Source: Histoplasma ohiense (lineage: Eukaryota > Ascomycota > Eurotiomycetes > Onygenales > Ajellomycetaceae). Taken from it: a DNA stretch of 64,000 nucleotides. The position numbers were made by a program, and so were the translations under genes. Location of the stretch: contig JAEVHH010000003.1 in NCBI GenBank assembly GCA_017607445.1, forward strand, positions 2,728,001-2,792,000, written 5' to 3'. Shown piece by piece: positions 12,890-23,760 of the stretch. Position 1 is the first letter of the stretch; the number at the start of each line of letters is the position of its first letter. The notes beneath the pieces were generated by a model that did not search any database, was not told the origin of the DNA, and saw only the letters and a program-made list of their open reading frames with translations.

Positions 12890-13794
12890 GCATCTCAATT
12901 TCAATGAGTGATGATACTAAAAAGTATTTGAATGCATTTTTCTTTTTTATAGTCAGATGACTGTTTTTCTTTTCTATGCATTTTTTGATATAGCAATCTC
13001 TCTACATGCATGTTTCTAATATTATCATCATCATTTTTCACAGTTTTTCTGATCTGCAGCTCAAGTGGATTGCATGATTCTCTTGAATTATAACTCAGTC
13101 TAATATCACTGTGTCAGTTAATGAATTTCAATTTAGATTTGAATTGCAACTGTATCTGATGAGTTTTGATCATCAACTTCAGAAGTGTAATATATGAAAA
13201 TAGAACTCTGATATCTGCAAGAATTACTGCACAGTTAAAATCATCTAATTTATAAATATACTGTTTTGTATATTCTTTCAGTCTCTTCTGAATATAGCTC
13301 ATTTCTTTCTGACTAAGAGATTTATATATTTACTGAAAAGATATTATCAGTTGACTATTTGCAAGAGCTGTATAAATTGATTGAATTCAATTCACTACAG
13401 ATTTCAAGAGCTGAAGATTCAGTGAATTTCTGAAAAAAATGATATATATAACTTTCTCAACAGTGCTTTTTTCACAGTATATGAAACTATAAACTTTCAA
13501 TTTTCAAATGTGTGTTGTCTGCACTGAAGATATCAGTTTTGTTGAGTCAGTAGAGTTTGAAGAGATGTTTTCTTGAAACTCAACAGACTGCTGCTGAACT
13601 TTCTTGAATATAATCATTTCTTGATCAATATCATTGTCTTCTGTATTCAGATGTTAGTTACAATCTGTTATCAATTGAATGATGAGAGTTTTTATTGTAT
13701 CTGTGATAGAATTTGAATCACTGTCATCTCTGCTGTTTACTGAGCTGATCTCTAATTTCTTAATTTTATGAGCTCAAGTTGTCTGGATATTCAT
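12890..13794 (-). pseudogene. Unrecognised coding relic
   Basis: On the minus strand a frame starting at an ATG at 13794 (MNIQTT) can be followed for about 300 codons with only scattered TGA/TAA stops. It includes an open 62-codon piece at 13114-13302 (MSYIQKRLKEYTK). It is rich in Ser, Asp, Ile and Lys and looks helical. A TAACTAAC motif followed by ACAG near 13650 could be the 3' end of an intron, which would explain one stop. I do not recognise a domain. The 320 bases between this and copy B (13795-14111) show nothing I can name, apart from weak continuation of minus-strand coding-like sequence to about 14010. Confidence 0.4.
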
Positions 13795-14116
13795 GATAAA
13801 AATGTGGCATCAGATGATCTGCAAAGCTTGAATGATCTTTGTGAGAGAAAGAAGAAGATCAAGCTGAGGAAACAAAGTGAGAGAAGAACTGACTTTATAT
13901 GCCTTCAGATCTACACTGCCTCTTCTCTCACAAGATAAATTGAAAGCAGCTGTAAATAGACCACATCATGTATAAAATTTGTTGGCTAATGAAATAGAAA
14001 CTGATTTAGAGATTGTCTCCCACACTTTCTGTTGATGTACATCTAGAAATGGAGTTTACAAAAATAATAAACTTTCATTTATCGAACTGTTCTGTATGGA
14101 AAATGCAAAAGTATAG

Positions 14117-14388
14117 ATGTAATAGGCGCAACGGAGATATCTATATTAGAAAATAGCTATGTGGCGATAGAAGAACACAGAACACGCCAGAATTAATGAG
14201 GAGGGACATAGCACACAGCATCATAGACAGCTGTAGTGTGTGATGGTTGTCTATATAATGCTCACTGATATCTGTAGATATTAGAAGATCAGTGATTAGC
14301 TTTGAATAATAGAGATTGCTACCTTCTTAACATTCTACATGTGTACTTCACACTACTCTCACAATTATATCAACAACCATCTCTTACA
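14117..14388 (+). repeat. 5' LTR of family 1 copy B
   Basis: 272 bp. The outer (left) third retains CpG and GG/CC (GGCGC, GGCG, ACGCC), whereas the corresponding inner positions of the 3' LTR read GACAC, GATG and ACATC. The inner (right) end shows the reverse, being more mutated than the 3' LTR end. Confidence 0.95.
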
Positions 14389-14451
14389 ATTCTAATTGCT
14401 CTAAACTTTATTTGAGTGGTCTGTTGTTACACACACCTACAATAAAGCATG

Positions 14452-14489
14452 CAACATTAGTTAAAACACACAACATTAGTTAAAACACA
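14452..14489 (+). repeat. 19-bp tandem duplication in family 1 leader
   Basis: Two perfect copies of a 19-bp unit (CAACATTAGTTAAAACACA) lie immediately before the gag ATG at 14494. Copy A has a single unit at the same place, so the duplication is specific to copy B or its sublineage. Confidence 0.8.
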
Positions 14490-14493
14490 CAAG

Positions 14494-15552
14494 ATGGTTT
14501 CAACACACACAAGATTCCTTGAAAATCAACCTGAATCTTCTACTGCCTTCAATGATCACAATGTGTGTTTGCAACAGTTGAATGATCAAATTTGTGAACT
14601 AGAGCAGCAATTAGCTATTCTGCATACACAACAGTGGCTCAATGAGTTGGAAGCACAGATTCATGGAGATACTCTCATTGAATCTCAATTAACTCAGAAT
14701 ATCACCACAGAACCACCACAAAATTGATTTGTGAACAATACAGATGATAATAATGAAACATCATCAAGGTTGAAGATTAAGAACTATTATTGAGGAAAAA
14801 ATATATTAGAATTCAAGAACTATAAAGATTGCATGTTGACTCTCTTTACACACCACCACTGATATTATTGAAAGAAAGAACATAAGATAAATGATGCTAA
14901 ACTCTATCTTGACACCCATGTTAAGCAGAAGTGATTGAATTTTGTATCATTGTATGAGAGATGTGGAGGAGCAACACTGTTGACTTTTGATGATATGTTA
15001 TCACATCTAGAAATGCAAATTAACAATCCACAGAACCAGCACTGATTGACAAGTCAAAAGTTTCAAGATGCAAAACAATAAGAATGGTAATTGATACATG
15101 ATTTCTCTAAATATCTTGAAGACTGGGAATACTACTTACCCTCATATAGTGAAGAACAAAGAATGGATAACTTGCATAGTAAGACATTGAAGATATTATG
15201 CACTGAACTTGACCATTGAAATCAAGAGCCTCAAAACTACAAAGAGTTGCTTTGAACTCTACAGACTCTTGAGAAAAATATGTCAGAGTGACAGTGTGCT
15301 ATTTGCAAAGAAAGATCTGCAATATTCATAGAAAATCAGTGTTGTTCTGATAAATCTAGCAACTGTCAGAACAAGAGGAAATGAGAGAAACAAACAGATT
15401 CAACTGAATAAATCAAGAAAGATAAATATAACTGAATAAAGAAGTGTTCTCACTGTCATAAGAAGGATCATATTGCAAATGATTGTTGAATGTTACACTC
15501 TGAAAAGTGCAATCAAGTTTGACAAGCAAAAAACCAGCAATCTCAATTGTAG
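14494..15552 (+). pseudogene. Family 1 gag, decayed (copy B)
   Basis: Starts at ATG 14494, with 77 open codons containing a coiled-coil-like stretch (QLNDQICELEQQLAIL). It then continues in the same frame through several TGA stops to a CCHC zinc knuckle at about 15445-15486 (CSHCHKKDHIANDC). The zero frame ends at TAG 15550-15552, 16 bases after the slippery heptamer. Gag would form the particle and bind the element RNA. The knuckle is intact, but upstream stops prevent full-length synthesis. Confidence 0.85.
15528..15534 (+). promoter_or_regulatory. -1 ribosomal frameshift heptamer, family 1 copy B
   Basis: A AAA AAC is in register with the gag frame (codons AAA 15529-15531 and AAC 15532-15534). 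A -1 slip enters the frame that contains protease and RT. The heptamer and the following TAG are conserved in copy A. It is a canonical slippery sequence; function is inferred. Confidence 0.78.
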
Positions 15553-18500
15553 AAGCAGCTGCTGCATTGAGAATACAAACAACTAGACTGCAAGATAAAT
15601 GATTATTGACAATGAATACATGAATGCTGACAGAAGTGGAATGGTTGATGATATGAACACTAGTGGATTCTGATGCAGATGTGAACTTTGTGTCCCACAT
15701 CTGAGCATCAAAATATTTCTCAAAGACAGAAGATAAATCAAAAGTGGTGGAAGCAGTTGATAATCATAAGATTAAATCATATGAACAATAAAGAGCTGTA
15801 ATGAAGATTATTGATGATGAATATGTTCTCTGAGAAGGATTCCACCATTTTGAAGAGGCTGACATTAGCAGATATGATGTAATTTTGAGCATGCTGTGAT
15901 TGAAAGCTGTGAACTCTGATATCAACTGAGTGTGAAGATGCTGAATCTATAGAAAAGTGTTGAATATTAATCATATGCATCTGAATACTGCTAAAGAATT
16001 TGCAACACTAATTGATGATGGCAATATTATATTCACTGTCTTATCATTACAAGCTGCGAGTGCAGCAACTGAGCCAAATATCTCAGATGATTATAAAGAT
16101 TATCTTGATGTATTTCAAGAAGACATATCTGATGCAGAACATGCACTTCATGATCATGTTATAGAGCTCAAACCTGACAAGGAATTCTCATATCAATCAA
16201 TATATAACTTATCATCTCAAGAACTCTCTGTTCTCTGAGAATATATTGAAAAAATGTTAGAGAAGAATTGGATACATCTGTTCAAGAGCTCAGCCAGCAC
16301 ATCAGTGTTATTCACACTGAAGAAAGATGGAACTCTGCATCTTTGCATGAATTATTGAGAATTGAATGAAATAACAGTCAAGAATCAATATCCACTGCTC
16401 TTGATAAGTGAAATACTTGATAGATTAGCAGATGTCAAAATATATACACAACTGAACTTTAGAGACATGTATCATAGAATTTGCATACAAGTGAAGAATG
16501 AATGAAAAACAGTATTTTGAATATAATATGAACACTTTGAATATCTAGTTTTATCTTTTGAGTTAATCAATGTCTCTGTGATCTTTCAATCTTATATCAA
16601 CAAAGCCCTCAGTGATCTTTTAGATGTATATTGCATGGCTTATCTTGATGATATTGTAATCTATTCAAACACACTTGATGAACATGTCATCCATGTTAAG
16701 AACATGCTGGAATGGTTAAGATGATGGAGACTATATGCCAAACTTAATAAGTATACATTCCACACAACAGAAATTGGATTTTTGAGTTTTGTGGTTACCA
16801 CACAGAGCAGTACTGTTGAAAAACACCACATTGACATGATTCTAGATTGGCCAGAACTGCAAACTATAAATGAATTGCAAATATTTCTAGAATTCATCAA
16901 TTTCTATCATTGATTCATATACAAGTTCTTGATAATAACAGCATCTCTGACTGAATTGTTAAAAGGTTATGAAATGAAAAGAAGGAAGAATAACACATCT
17001 GTTCAGTTAAATGAAAACTGCAAGCATGCAATTTTGCAGTTAAAAGAATGCTTTACAAAAGCATCATTGTTGATTCACTTTGATTCACAGTGAAAACTCT
17101 GTATAGAAATGGATGAATCTGATGTTGCAATTGCTACAGTAATATCACAATTAATGGATAATGATCACTGACACCTGATTGCATTTTGGTCTAGAAAGCT
17201 CACAGAAACAGAAAGATGTTATCAAACATATAATCTAGAAATATTGCTGATTGTAGAAGCTTTCAGACAATGGCACTACTACTTATATGATAGCAGGCAC
17301 TCAATAACTGTTTTATCTGATCATGTCAACCTTCAGCACTTCATGATGATGAAGCAGCTAAATGAACATCAGATTCACTGAATGAAAATACTCTCAGTAT
17401 TCAATTTTGAAATAGAGCATCATTCTGAGAAAAATAATCCTGCAGATGCATCAAGTCATCATTCAGATTTTGTAAAACACACAGCTTTTTTAATGAAGCT
17501 CTCTACTCTGTAAGAGAAGCTGTGTAAGAGAATCTTTAAGTCACTAAAGACAAAAGAAAATCCAAAGTTAGATCAATGTATCAAGATGATGTGAAAAGAT
17601 CTGCAAGCTAATGAAAATTGTTGAGTGAAGAGATCTGTAGTCATTGATGACAACAACTTCTGCAGAATAAAGAATGCATCTGTGGATGAGAACAAGATTG
17701 CAGATGTTACAGAGTTAAATCTAGAGACTCTGATGTCATGAATTCTAATCATCAAAATATTTGAGTTCAAGACAGTCTATTGTGAAGAGATAGCTGAATC
17801 TATCATTGAACTCTTACTACAGATTCAGAATAGAGATATCAGCACATCTGAACTTTGCAGAAGACTAGAGATGAGTGATGCTAGTATAGATAATTATTCA
17901 ATCTGAGCAGTAGATAAAAATGATCTGCTCAGAAAAGATGATAAAGTCTACATACTGTAAGACAAAATCATAAGACATGAAATAATGAAAATGAATCACA
18001 ATGATCCCCAAGATGGCCATTTTGGATGTGACAAAATTATCAAAATGATCAAACACAAGTACTTGTGGTATGATATGAGTGATGAGATTACAGAATATGT
18101 GAGAATTTGCAATGTTTGTCAATGTATCAAGATACTGCAGCACAAGCTGTATGGGTTGCTACAATCACATTCAGTGTCAGATAAGAAATGGCATACAATT
18201 AGCATGAACTTTATTGAAGGCCTGTCAGATAATAAAAAGAGAAGTCAAATCTATAATACTATTGTTGTATTTATTGATTTATTCATCAAATGAGTCATAA
18301 TTGTGTCCACATCTTCAGAGCTAGATGCAGAAGAACTTGCAGACATTATTGTATGAAGAATTGTGAAGAACTTTAATCTATCTACAAATATTATTAGCAA
18401 CTGAAATTCATTAATAAATAGCAAGTTTTGATCAACATTGTGTTATCTGCTTCATATTCAACAAAAATTATCAACAGCATTCCACCTGCAAACCGACGGC

Positions 18501-19268
18501 CAGACAGAACAATTGAATCAGATGATTGAACATTATCTTCACACATATTGCAGCTATCAGCAAAATAATTGGATAGAATGGATTTCTCTGATGCAATGAG
18601 CATACAACAACACCTTTCACACATTGATAAAAATGATATCATCTGAAGCAATGATCAGCCGATCAACTGAACTTCACATAGACATGGAACCCTCAAACAT
18701 GGATGCATCAAAATCAGCAATGAAACAAGTGGAATGAATGAAGCAAGCAGAGAACAAGATCTGAGAATGTCTGAAAGCTGTCAAAGCAGCTGAGAAAAAG
18801 TATTACAATCAGTATCATATATCAAAAAGCTTTAAGATAGAGAACTGAGTAATGCTGCATGCAAAAAACATATTCACCTTGCAATCCTCACTCAAACTAG
18901 ATCATTGATTTTTGAATCTCTTCCAAATAATTGATATCTGTGGTATGCAGGTGTACAAACTGAAACTCATACTGCAATATAAAGAAATTCATTCTATATT
19001 TCATATTTCTCTTCTCAAATCATATTATGTGTGCAACAGACAAATTCTACAAGCAGAACTGATAATTATAGATATGCAAAAGAAATGAAAAGTTGAAGCT
19101 ATATTAGACAAGTGTCAGTACTGCAATCAAACACAATATCTTGTCAAATGAAAAGATTGTACAGATGCAGATAATTCTTGGAAATCTGAGGAAAACTTGA
19201 TGAACAGTCAGAAGTACTTGAAACAGTTTAATAAAATCTATCAGAAGTCAGTCAGTAAACAAAAATAA
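15534..19268 (+). pseudogene. Family 1 pol with chromodomain, decayed (copy B)
   Basis: One frame from the shift site to TAA 19268. Protease near 15663 reads VDSDADVNF where DSG is expected. RT has LHLCMNY and the YLDD box near 16641. RNase H follows at about 17050-17480. Integrase has its HHCC zinc finger near 17985-18130 (H, H, CNVC), a first catalytic block reading MNFIEGL (Asp to Asn) near 18208, a second reading SN near 18400, and an intact Glu in the DGQTEQLNQMIEHYL block near 18500. A chromodomain (VEAIL...YLVK.KD) ends the protein near 19090-19250. Catalytic losses at all three sites agree with G-to-A changes in GG or CG context. Most stops are TGA. Confidence 0.9.
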
Positions 19269-19296
19269 AGAAGATGATAATAACTGCTGAATATAT

Positions 19297-20447
19297 TTAT
19301 TCTACTCAGAGATTAAAAAACAGATCTGTCTCAGCTTAGTCAGTGTTATTCAAGAAATTGTCACCAAGACAAACCTGCTTATTATTCTGAATTTTCTCAA
19401 CTGATAAAGCACAATGTTTCAATGATGACTTGAGAGCTGCAACTGATGATGTAACCACTGAAATCTCATCAATCACTGTTTCAGCTGAAGTCTCAGAAGA
19501 ATCATCTCATTGAATCTCTCAGATCTTCACAGTAAAGAATCTAACTGCCACAGTCATAGCATTCTGCAAAATATTAATATTCAAAATGTTCATATCAGTA
19601 ACAATTAGATTCTCAGCAGTGTTGATAATCATCTGAGTCAATTCAACAGCATCTGCTGACATCTAATAGAAAGTTAATATTATATACTGTAAAAACATTT
19701 GTTTTGAATAATAACTTATCAGAATACAGATGTGCTTCATCACTGAGCAGTGCTTGCATTTTTTACATCAACTCTCAGCAGACTCACAATGATGACAGAG
19801 AGATATTGTCAAATATTGAATACAATGACAGCAATATGCTGCTGTGTTTCTTTCTAACACTTCAACAGAACTGTCTGCTTCCTCATCTTCACCTACATTA
19901 TTGATCAACTCAAATAACATACCAAGATCTTGACTCAGTGAGAATGATATCAATGTAATAGCAGAATATGAAAATGTGCTTTCTGAAATACTGCTATGAT
20001 TGAATGCCACACTCTGCTGTGACAACAAATCATCAGAGTTTATATAGAATTCTAGAACTTCATCTGTGTTCTTGTAGATCTGCATATCAAGTACAAACCT
20101 CACAACAGCAGTTTGATATATAGCAAATCTCTTATCTGAAACTTCATCAGAAAGCAGCATCTTGTGAAATTCATTGATTAAAAATTGATCAGTTTCATAA
20201 AAGCACTCAGACATCTATAACTCATTAGCATTTTTAACAACCTCAGTTTAAGAAAACTTACAGCAGCACAACTTCTATTTAATATATAGCAGATGTAACA
20301 GCATATTCATTCATTGTTCACAAAGCAAGAGTATACTGAGAGATTCTGCAATCTCTTCAGACAACCCAAGCAAATGCTCTTGATAGCAGACAGCATATCA
20401 CTCTTCATAGACTTCAAATCAGCAACAGAAACAGCTGGTTCTGACAT
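19297..20447 (-). pseudogene. Antisense accessory gene of family 1, copy B (3 exons)
   Basis: Runs opposite to pol between the pol stop (19268) and the 3' LTR. Exon 1 is 20447-20262 (62 codons, starts MSEPAVSVADLK). Intron 1 is 20261-20215 (GTAAGT donor, GCTAATG branch-like, TATAG acceptor). Exon 2 starts at 20214 (MSECFYETDQFLINEF) and holds the longest open stretch, 148 codons; it ends near 19710 where copy A has a GTAAGT donor and this copy reads ATAAGT. Exon 3 ends at TAA 19297. All junctions are phase 0, predicting about 348 residues. The end of exon 2 has CCHC, CHHC, CRHC and HIC clusters, suggesting zinc binding. TGA stops replace probable CGA codons in exons 1 and 3. The function is unrecognised. 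A captured host gene or an element-encoded regulator are both possible. Confidence 0.72.
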
Positions 20448-20990
20448 TCTATCATAATTTTAATTAGTATCAAGGCCTTATTCAAAGAAGAAGGAAAAGC
20501 AAAAGCAACAAGAAAGAAAAACAGATGTTGAAGATTGAAATCAATATTGCAATATTGATCAAAAAGATTGCAACAACACAAAACTCAACCCAAAATGAAA
20601 AATGCAACCACACAATCAAAACTTCAAATTTCACAATAAAAATCACATAGAAAGATACAGTGTACTTTGTTTGATAAATTAATGTATTCTTTTTAAATAA
20701 AAAATTGTTGATGATGATGATGGTGATGATTTTGTTAGAATACAACTTTTTGATGTAAAAGTCAAAGAAAAGAGGTTCAGAAGTTGTGTCTAAATTGTGA
20801 TTGAACTGCATTGACACTGAAGATGAAAAAACATTCTTCTGAGACAGCAACACTTCAGAATTAATCTCAACAATTAATTCAGTCTGATTCTGTGAACTCT
20901 ATACAATATTAATCACACAGCACATATTATGAACTTTGCATGTTGCAGTAAGAAGCTCTGAGAATCAGGCTTTTGAAGAAGAGAGATAAT
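20448..20990. other. Upstream region of the antisense gene, inside copy B
   Basis: 543 bases between the antisense gene start and the 3' LTR. On the minus strand this is the natural promoter position for the antisense gene. A hydrophobic 123-codon open frame at 20482-20853 (minus) is low-complexity (Leu/Ile/Phe rich) and I do not call it a gene. The right end is the polypurine tract. Confidence 0.45.
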
Positions 20991-21261
20991 TGTAATAGAC
21001 ACAACAGAGATATCTATATTAGAAAATAGCTATATGATGATAGAAGAATACAGAACACATCAGAATTAATGAGAAGAGATATAGCACACAGCATCATAGA
21101 CAGCTGTAGTGTGTGGTGGTCATCTATATAATGCTCACTGATATCTGTAGATATTAGAAGATCAGCAATTAGCTTTGAATAATAGAGATTGCTATCTTCT
21201 TAACATTCTACATGCGTACTTCACACTACTCCCACAATTATACCAACAACTATCTCTTACA
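20991..21261 (+). repeat. 3' LTR of family 1 copy B
   Basis: 271 bp, ends in TCTTACA and is followed by the ATAGA duplication. Its outer end keeps GCG and CCC near 21214-21233, which are lost at the inner end of the 5' LTR. Confidence 0.95.
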
Positions 21262-21599
21262 ATAGACAATCAAATGTGATTTGTATGATTCAAACAATGT
21301 TTACAAAATTTGATCAGCTTCTATCACTGATTGAGCTATGGTATAAAATCAGCCAAGGCGGATCTTGCGTTTGATAGAAAGGTGAACTCATCAAGATTCA
21401 GCATTAAAGTGATGTTATCATCAGATACAATTTACTGACAGAGAAATGTGAAGCAGAAAGATAGAATATCTGTTCCAGTTCATCTTATGAAAACATCAAC
21501 TCAGAGTTAACATCTCATCAGACAAAACAGCAGAGAGCCTTTCAGATTAATCATTCACATCAAACTTTCTCTTATACAAGCATAAAATCAAGACATAAG

Positions 21600-23220
21600 A
21601 ATGTGTTGGGTCCACCAGACTTCCACAATGAATCAAGTATTGTGAGTCTGAAAACTCTCCACAAAATCCTCAAAAGAATCAGTGGGATTGACAATTGCAT
21701 ATACTCTAACATAATTCTTCAGCTTTCTTCTTTCTTTGCTGACTTTAGCAACTCAGCTGTCCACATCATCCACTGCATCAGTAGATGACTGCTTGCATTC
21801 AAGCAGAAACAATAGTAGTATCTCCACTGAGCTAAATAAATAGTCTGATATTTTGACAACAAACTCACATACAAGTTGATCAATTTTTTCATCATCTATC
21901 TTCTTTTCTGCATTAGTCTTCTTTTCTGAGTTGCTGTCATCCTCATCTAACTGCTTGAAAACTGTGCAGAAAAGACAAGAATTCATCTTCTCATCAGTGA
22001 GCTGAAATAAAACCTTTCTGTTCACACAGTCAGAGTGAATGAGCACATCATTCAGATACTCAATGTGATTTGTCATCATAATCAGCAATCAATCTTTCTG
22101 TGAAGATACTCTGTTCAGAGTATTAAGAAGAGTGAACAGAAACATATTTCTTTGAAACTTTCTGTTCTGTGAAGAGTCTACCACACTCTGACTGGCATTT
22201 TCTGTCATTTCACTGAGTTTTATTCACATCATGTCAGCAGCATTGATATCTTCTAAAAGAATGACACAATGTGAAGAAAGCTGAGCAAACAAACTGTTCA
22301 GACAGCTGTTGTCAATGCTTGAAAGATTGAGAATATAGATATTCAGTTCAAAACACTCAGTCACAGATAAGCTGAAACTGAACTTCTCAGTTTCAGAAGA
22401 CTCATACAGCAGAAATTCTTTTCAATAGAGAATTCCATGTCTTGCATATCAGCTGTGAGCTCACTCATTCAGAAAATCCTCAATATTCTTCAGAACAGTC
22501 ATTTTCTCATTCTCATTTATGATAATAGTTGATATTGATCTGATGTCTCTTGTCTTCATCTTTCTTCATTCACTGTCATGATGCTCAAAGACTATAGTCT
22601 TTTTCTGAAGAAGTTTTAGATAGTCAGCTCAGCATTCACTCAGAAGATCTCTCAGAATTTGCAATGATTCATCAATACAGAAGATAGAGATATTCTTTTT
22701 CATCTCTTTTATCATACACTGAAATCAGAGCAGATGCTTTCTGTACATGAAGAAGAATGATTCATTTCAAGATGAAAATCACAAAGACTTCTTATTGTTC
22801 TCATTCAAAAGCTCATCAGCATATACTTATCTTTTCATACTGTCAATGCTGATGAGAGAGAAGCAAGTCTTATGAGCAAACAGCTGAATGAATACCCAGG
22901 CAATGAGCATATCATACACTTCATTGTAGTAGAAGACATGAACAGTTGAAGCTTTTCATAATTAGAAAAAGCTATCATTAAAAGAAAGAGCCACAAACTA
23001 AAATAGATCTTCATCAAATCTATCAAATAACAAACAGCATATCTCCCCAAAAACAGAAGCATGCTGCAGAAGTATAGAAGATGAGTATAGCTGTTCAAAT
23101 CACTAACTAGAAGTTGCTGTATGAACACTGAGATGTTGATGAAGTCAGAAAAGAAGACATTCACAATGGAGATCTGAGATGAGACAGTGTGAATTGACAA
23201 AGAATCAGCAGTGTTGAATG
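21600..23220 (-). pseudogene. BCS1-like mitochondrial AAA-ATPase relic
   Basis: Reading leftwards, an N-terminal hydrophobic BCS1-like region (22835-23200) is followed after a frame change near 22925 by the BCS1 N-domain (MLIA.VFIQLFAHKTCFSLISIDSMK). The AAA core comes next. Walker A near 22378-22410 has decayed to YESSETEKFS, where YGPPGTGKSS is typical. Walker B reads VILLEDINAADM near 22250, the second region of homology begins LIMMTNHIEYLNDVLI at 22088, and the lid/C-terminus runs down to about 21620. BCS1 folds and translocates the Rieske protein in mitochondria; ascomycetes also have many BCS1-like paralogues of unclear role. The Gly to Glu and Pro to Ser changes in Walker A fit GG-to-GA and CC-to-TC mutation. 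Element C inserted just upstream (CATTC). Bases 21262-21600 are 3' flank with nothing else recognised. Confidence 0.82.
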
Positions 23221-23225
23221 CATTC

Positions 23226-23760
23226 TGTAATGAGTGTACTTTGATTAATGATTTGATACTATTCTAATTACAGATTATGAATTGATTAAGAAAAGAAAGA
23301 GAAAAGAAATCAGAAGAAAAGATTGTATGAAGAGGGTTCTTATAGAGAGAATTTCAGAGCAGAAGAATATCAGAAGCTGCTCCACAGTGAAGTGTGAAGT
23401 GGAAGAACATTAAGAACTATATGAAAGAATTGTTAGAAACTATATAAGTGTGGAGTGTGAAGTGGAAGAATCATTGAGAGCTACACAGAAGAATCATTAG
23501 AAACTACATGAGTGTGAAGTATGGAGTGAAAGAATCATTGAAGACTACATGAAAGAATTGTTAGAGACTATGTGAGCATGAAACATGGAGTGGAAGAATG
23601 TTAGAGACTACATGAAAGAATTGTTAGAGACTATGTGAGTGCAGAGCACAGAGTGGAAGAACATCAAGAGTTACATGAGATCACAACAGCCAGAAATGAG
23701 TGAATGCAGAAGAGGAGTTGATTGTGTAAGTTAATTACTAACAGATGCTAATCTGTCACA
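23226..23760 (-). repeat. 3' LTR of family 2 copy C
   Basis: 535 bp, TGTAA...TGTCACA on the plus strand. It aligns with the LTRs of copy D in reverse complement. It contains several imperfect repeats of an AGAGACTACATGAAAGAATTG-like unit of about 55-60 bp between about 23400 and 23690. Confidence 0.92.

Larger units (their letters stand above)
14117..21261 (+). mobile_element. Ty3/gypsy chromovirus family 1, copy B (complete)
   Basis: A 7145-bp LTR retrotransposon with LTRs at 14117-14388 and 20991-21261, both bounded by TGTAA...TTACA. It is flanked by the 5-bp target duplication ATAGA (14112-14116 and 21262-21266). Internal order is leader, gag, -1 shift, protease, RT, RNase H, integrase, chromodomain, then about 1.7 kb holding an antisense gene, then a purine-rich tract (about 20976-20990) before the 3' LTR. 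Differences between the two LTRs are almost all C/T or G/A. The element is a complete insertion but functionally dead. Confidence 0.96.

Noticed and set aside
17898..18651. Minus-strand ORFs at 17898-18143 and 18394-18651
   Set aside because: Shadows of integrase in family 1 copy B; similar shadows occur in copy A at 1518-1775 and 2026-2214, as expected from homology.
20482..20853. 123-codon hydrophobic minus-strand ORF as an Env-like protein
   Set aside because: Low complexity, no signal peptide plus glycoprotein layout, and no counterpart could be checked because copy A is cut there.
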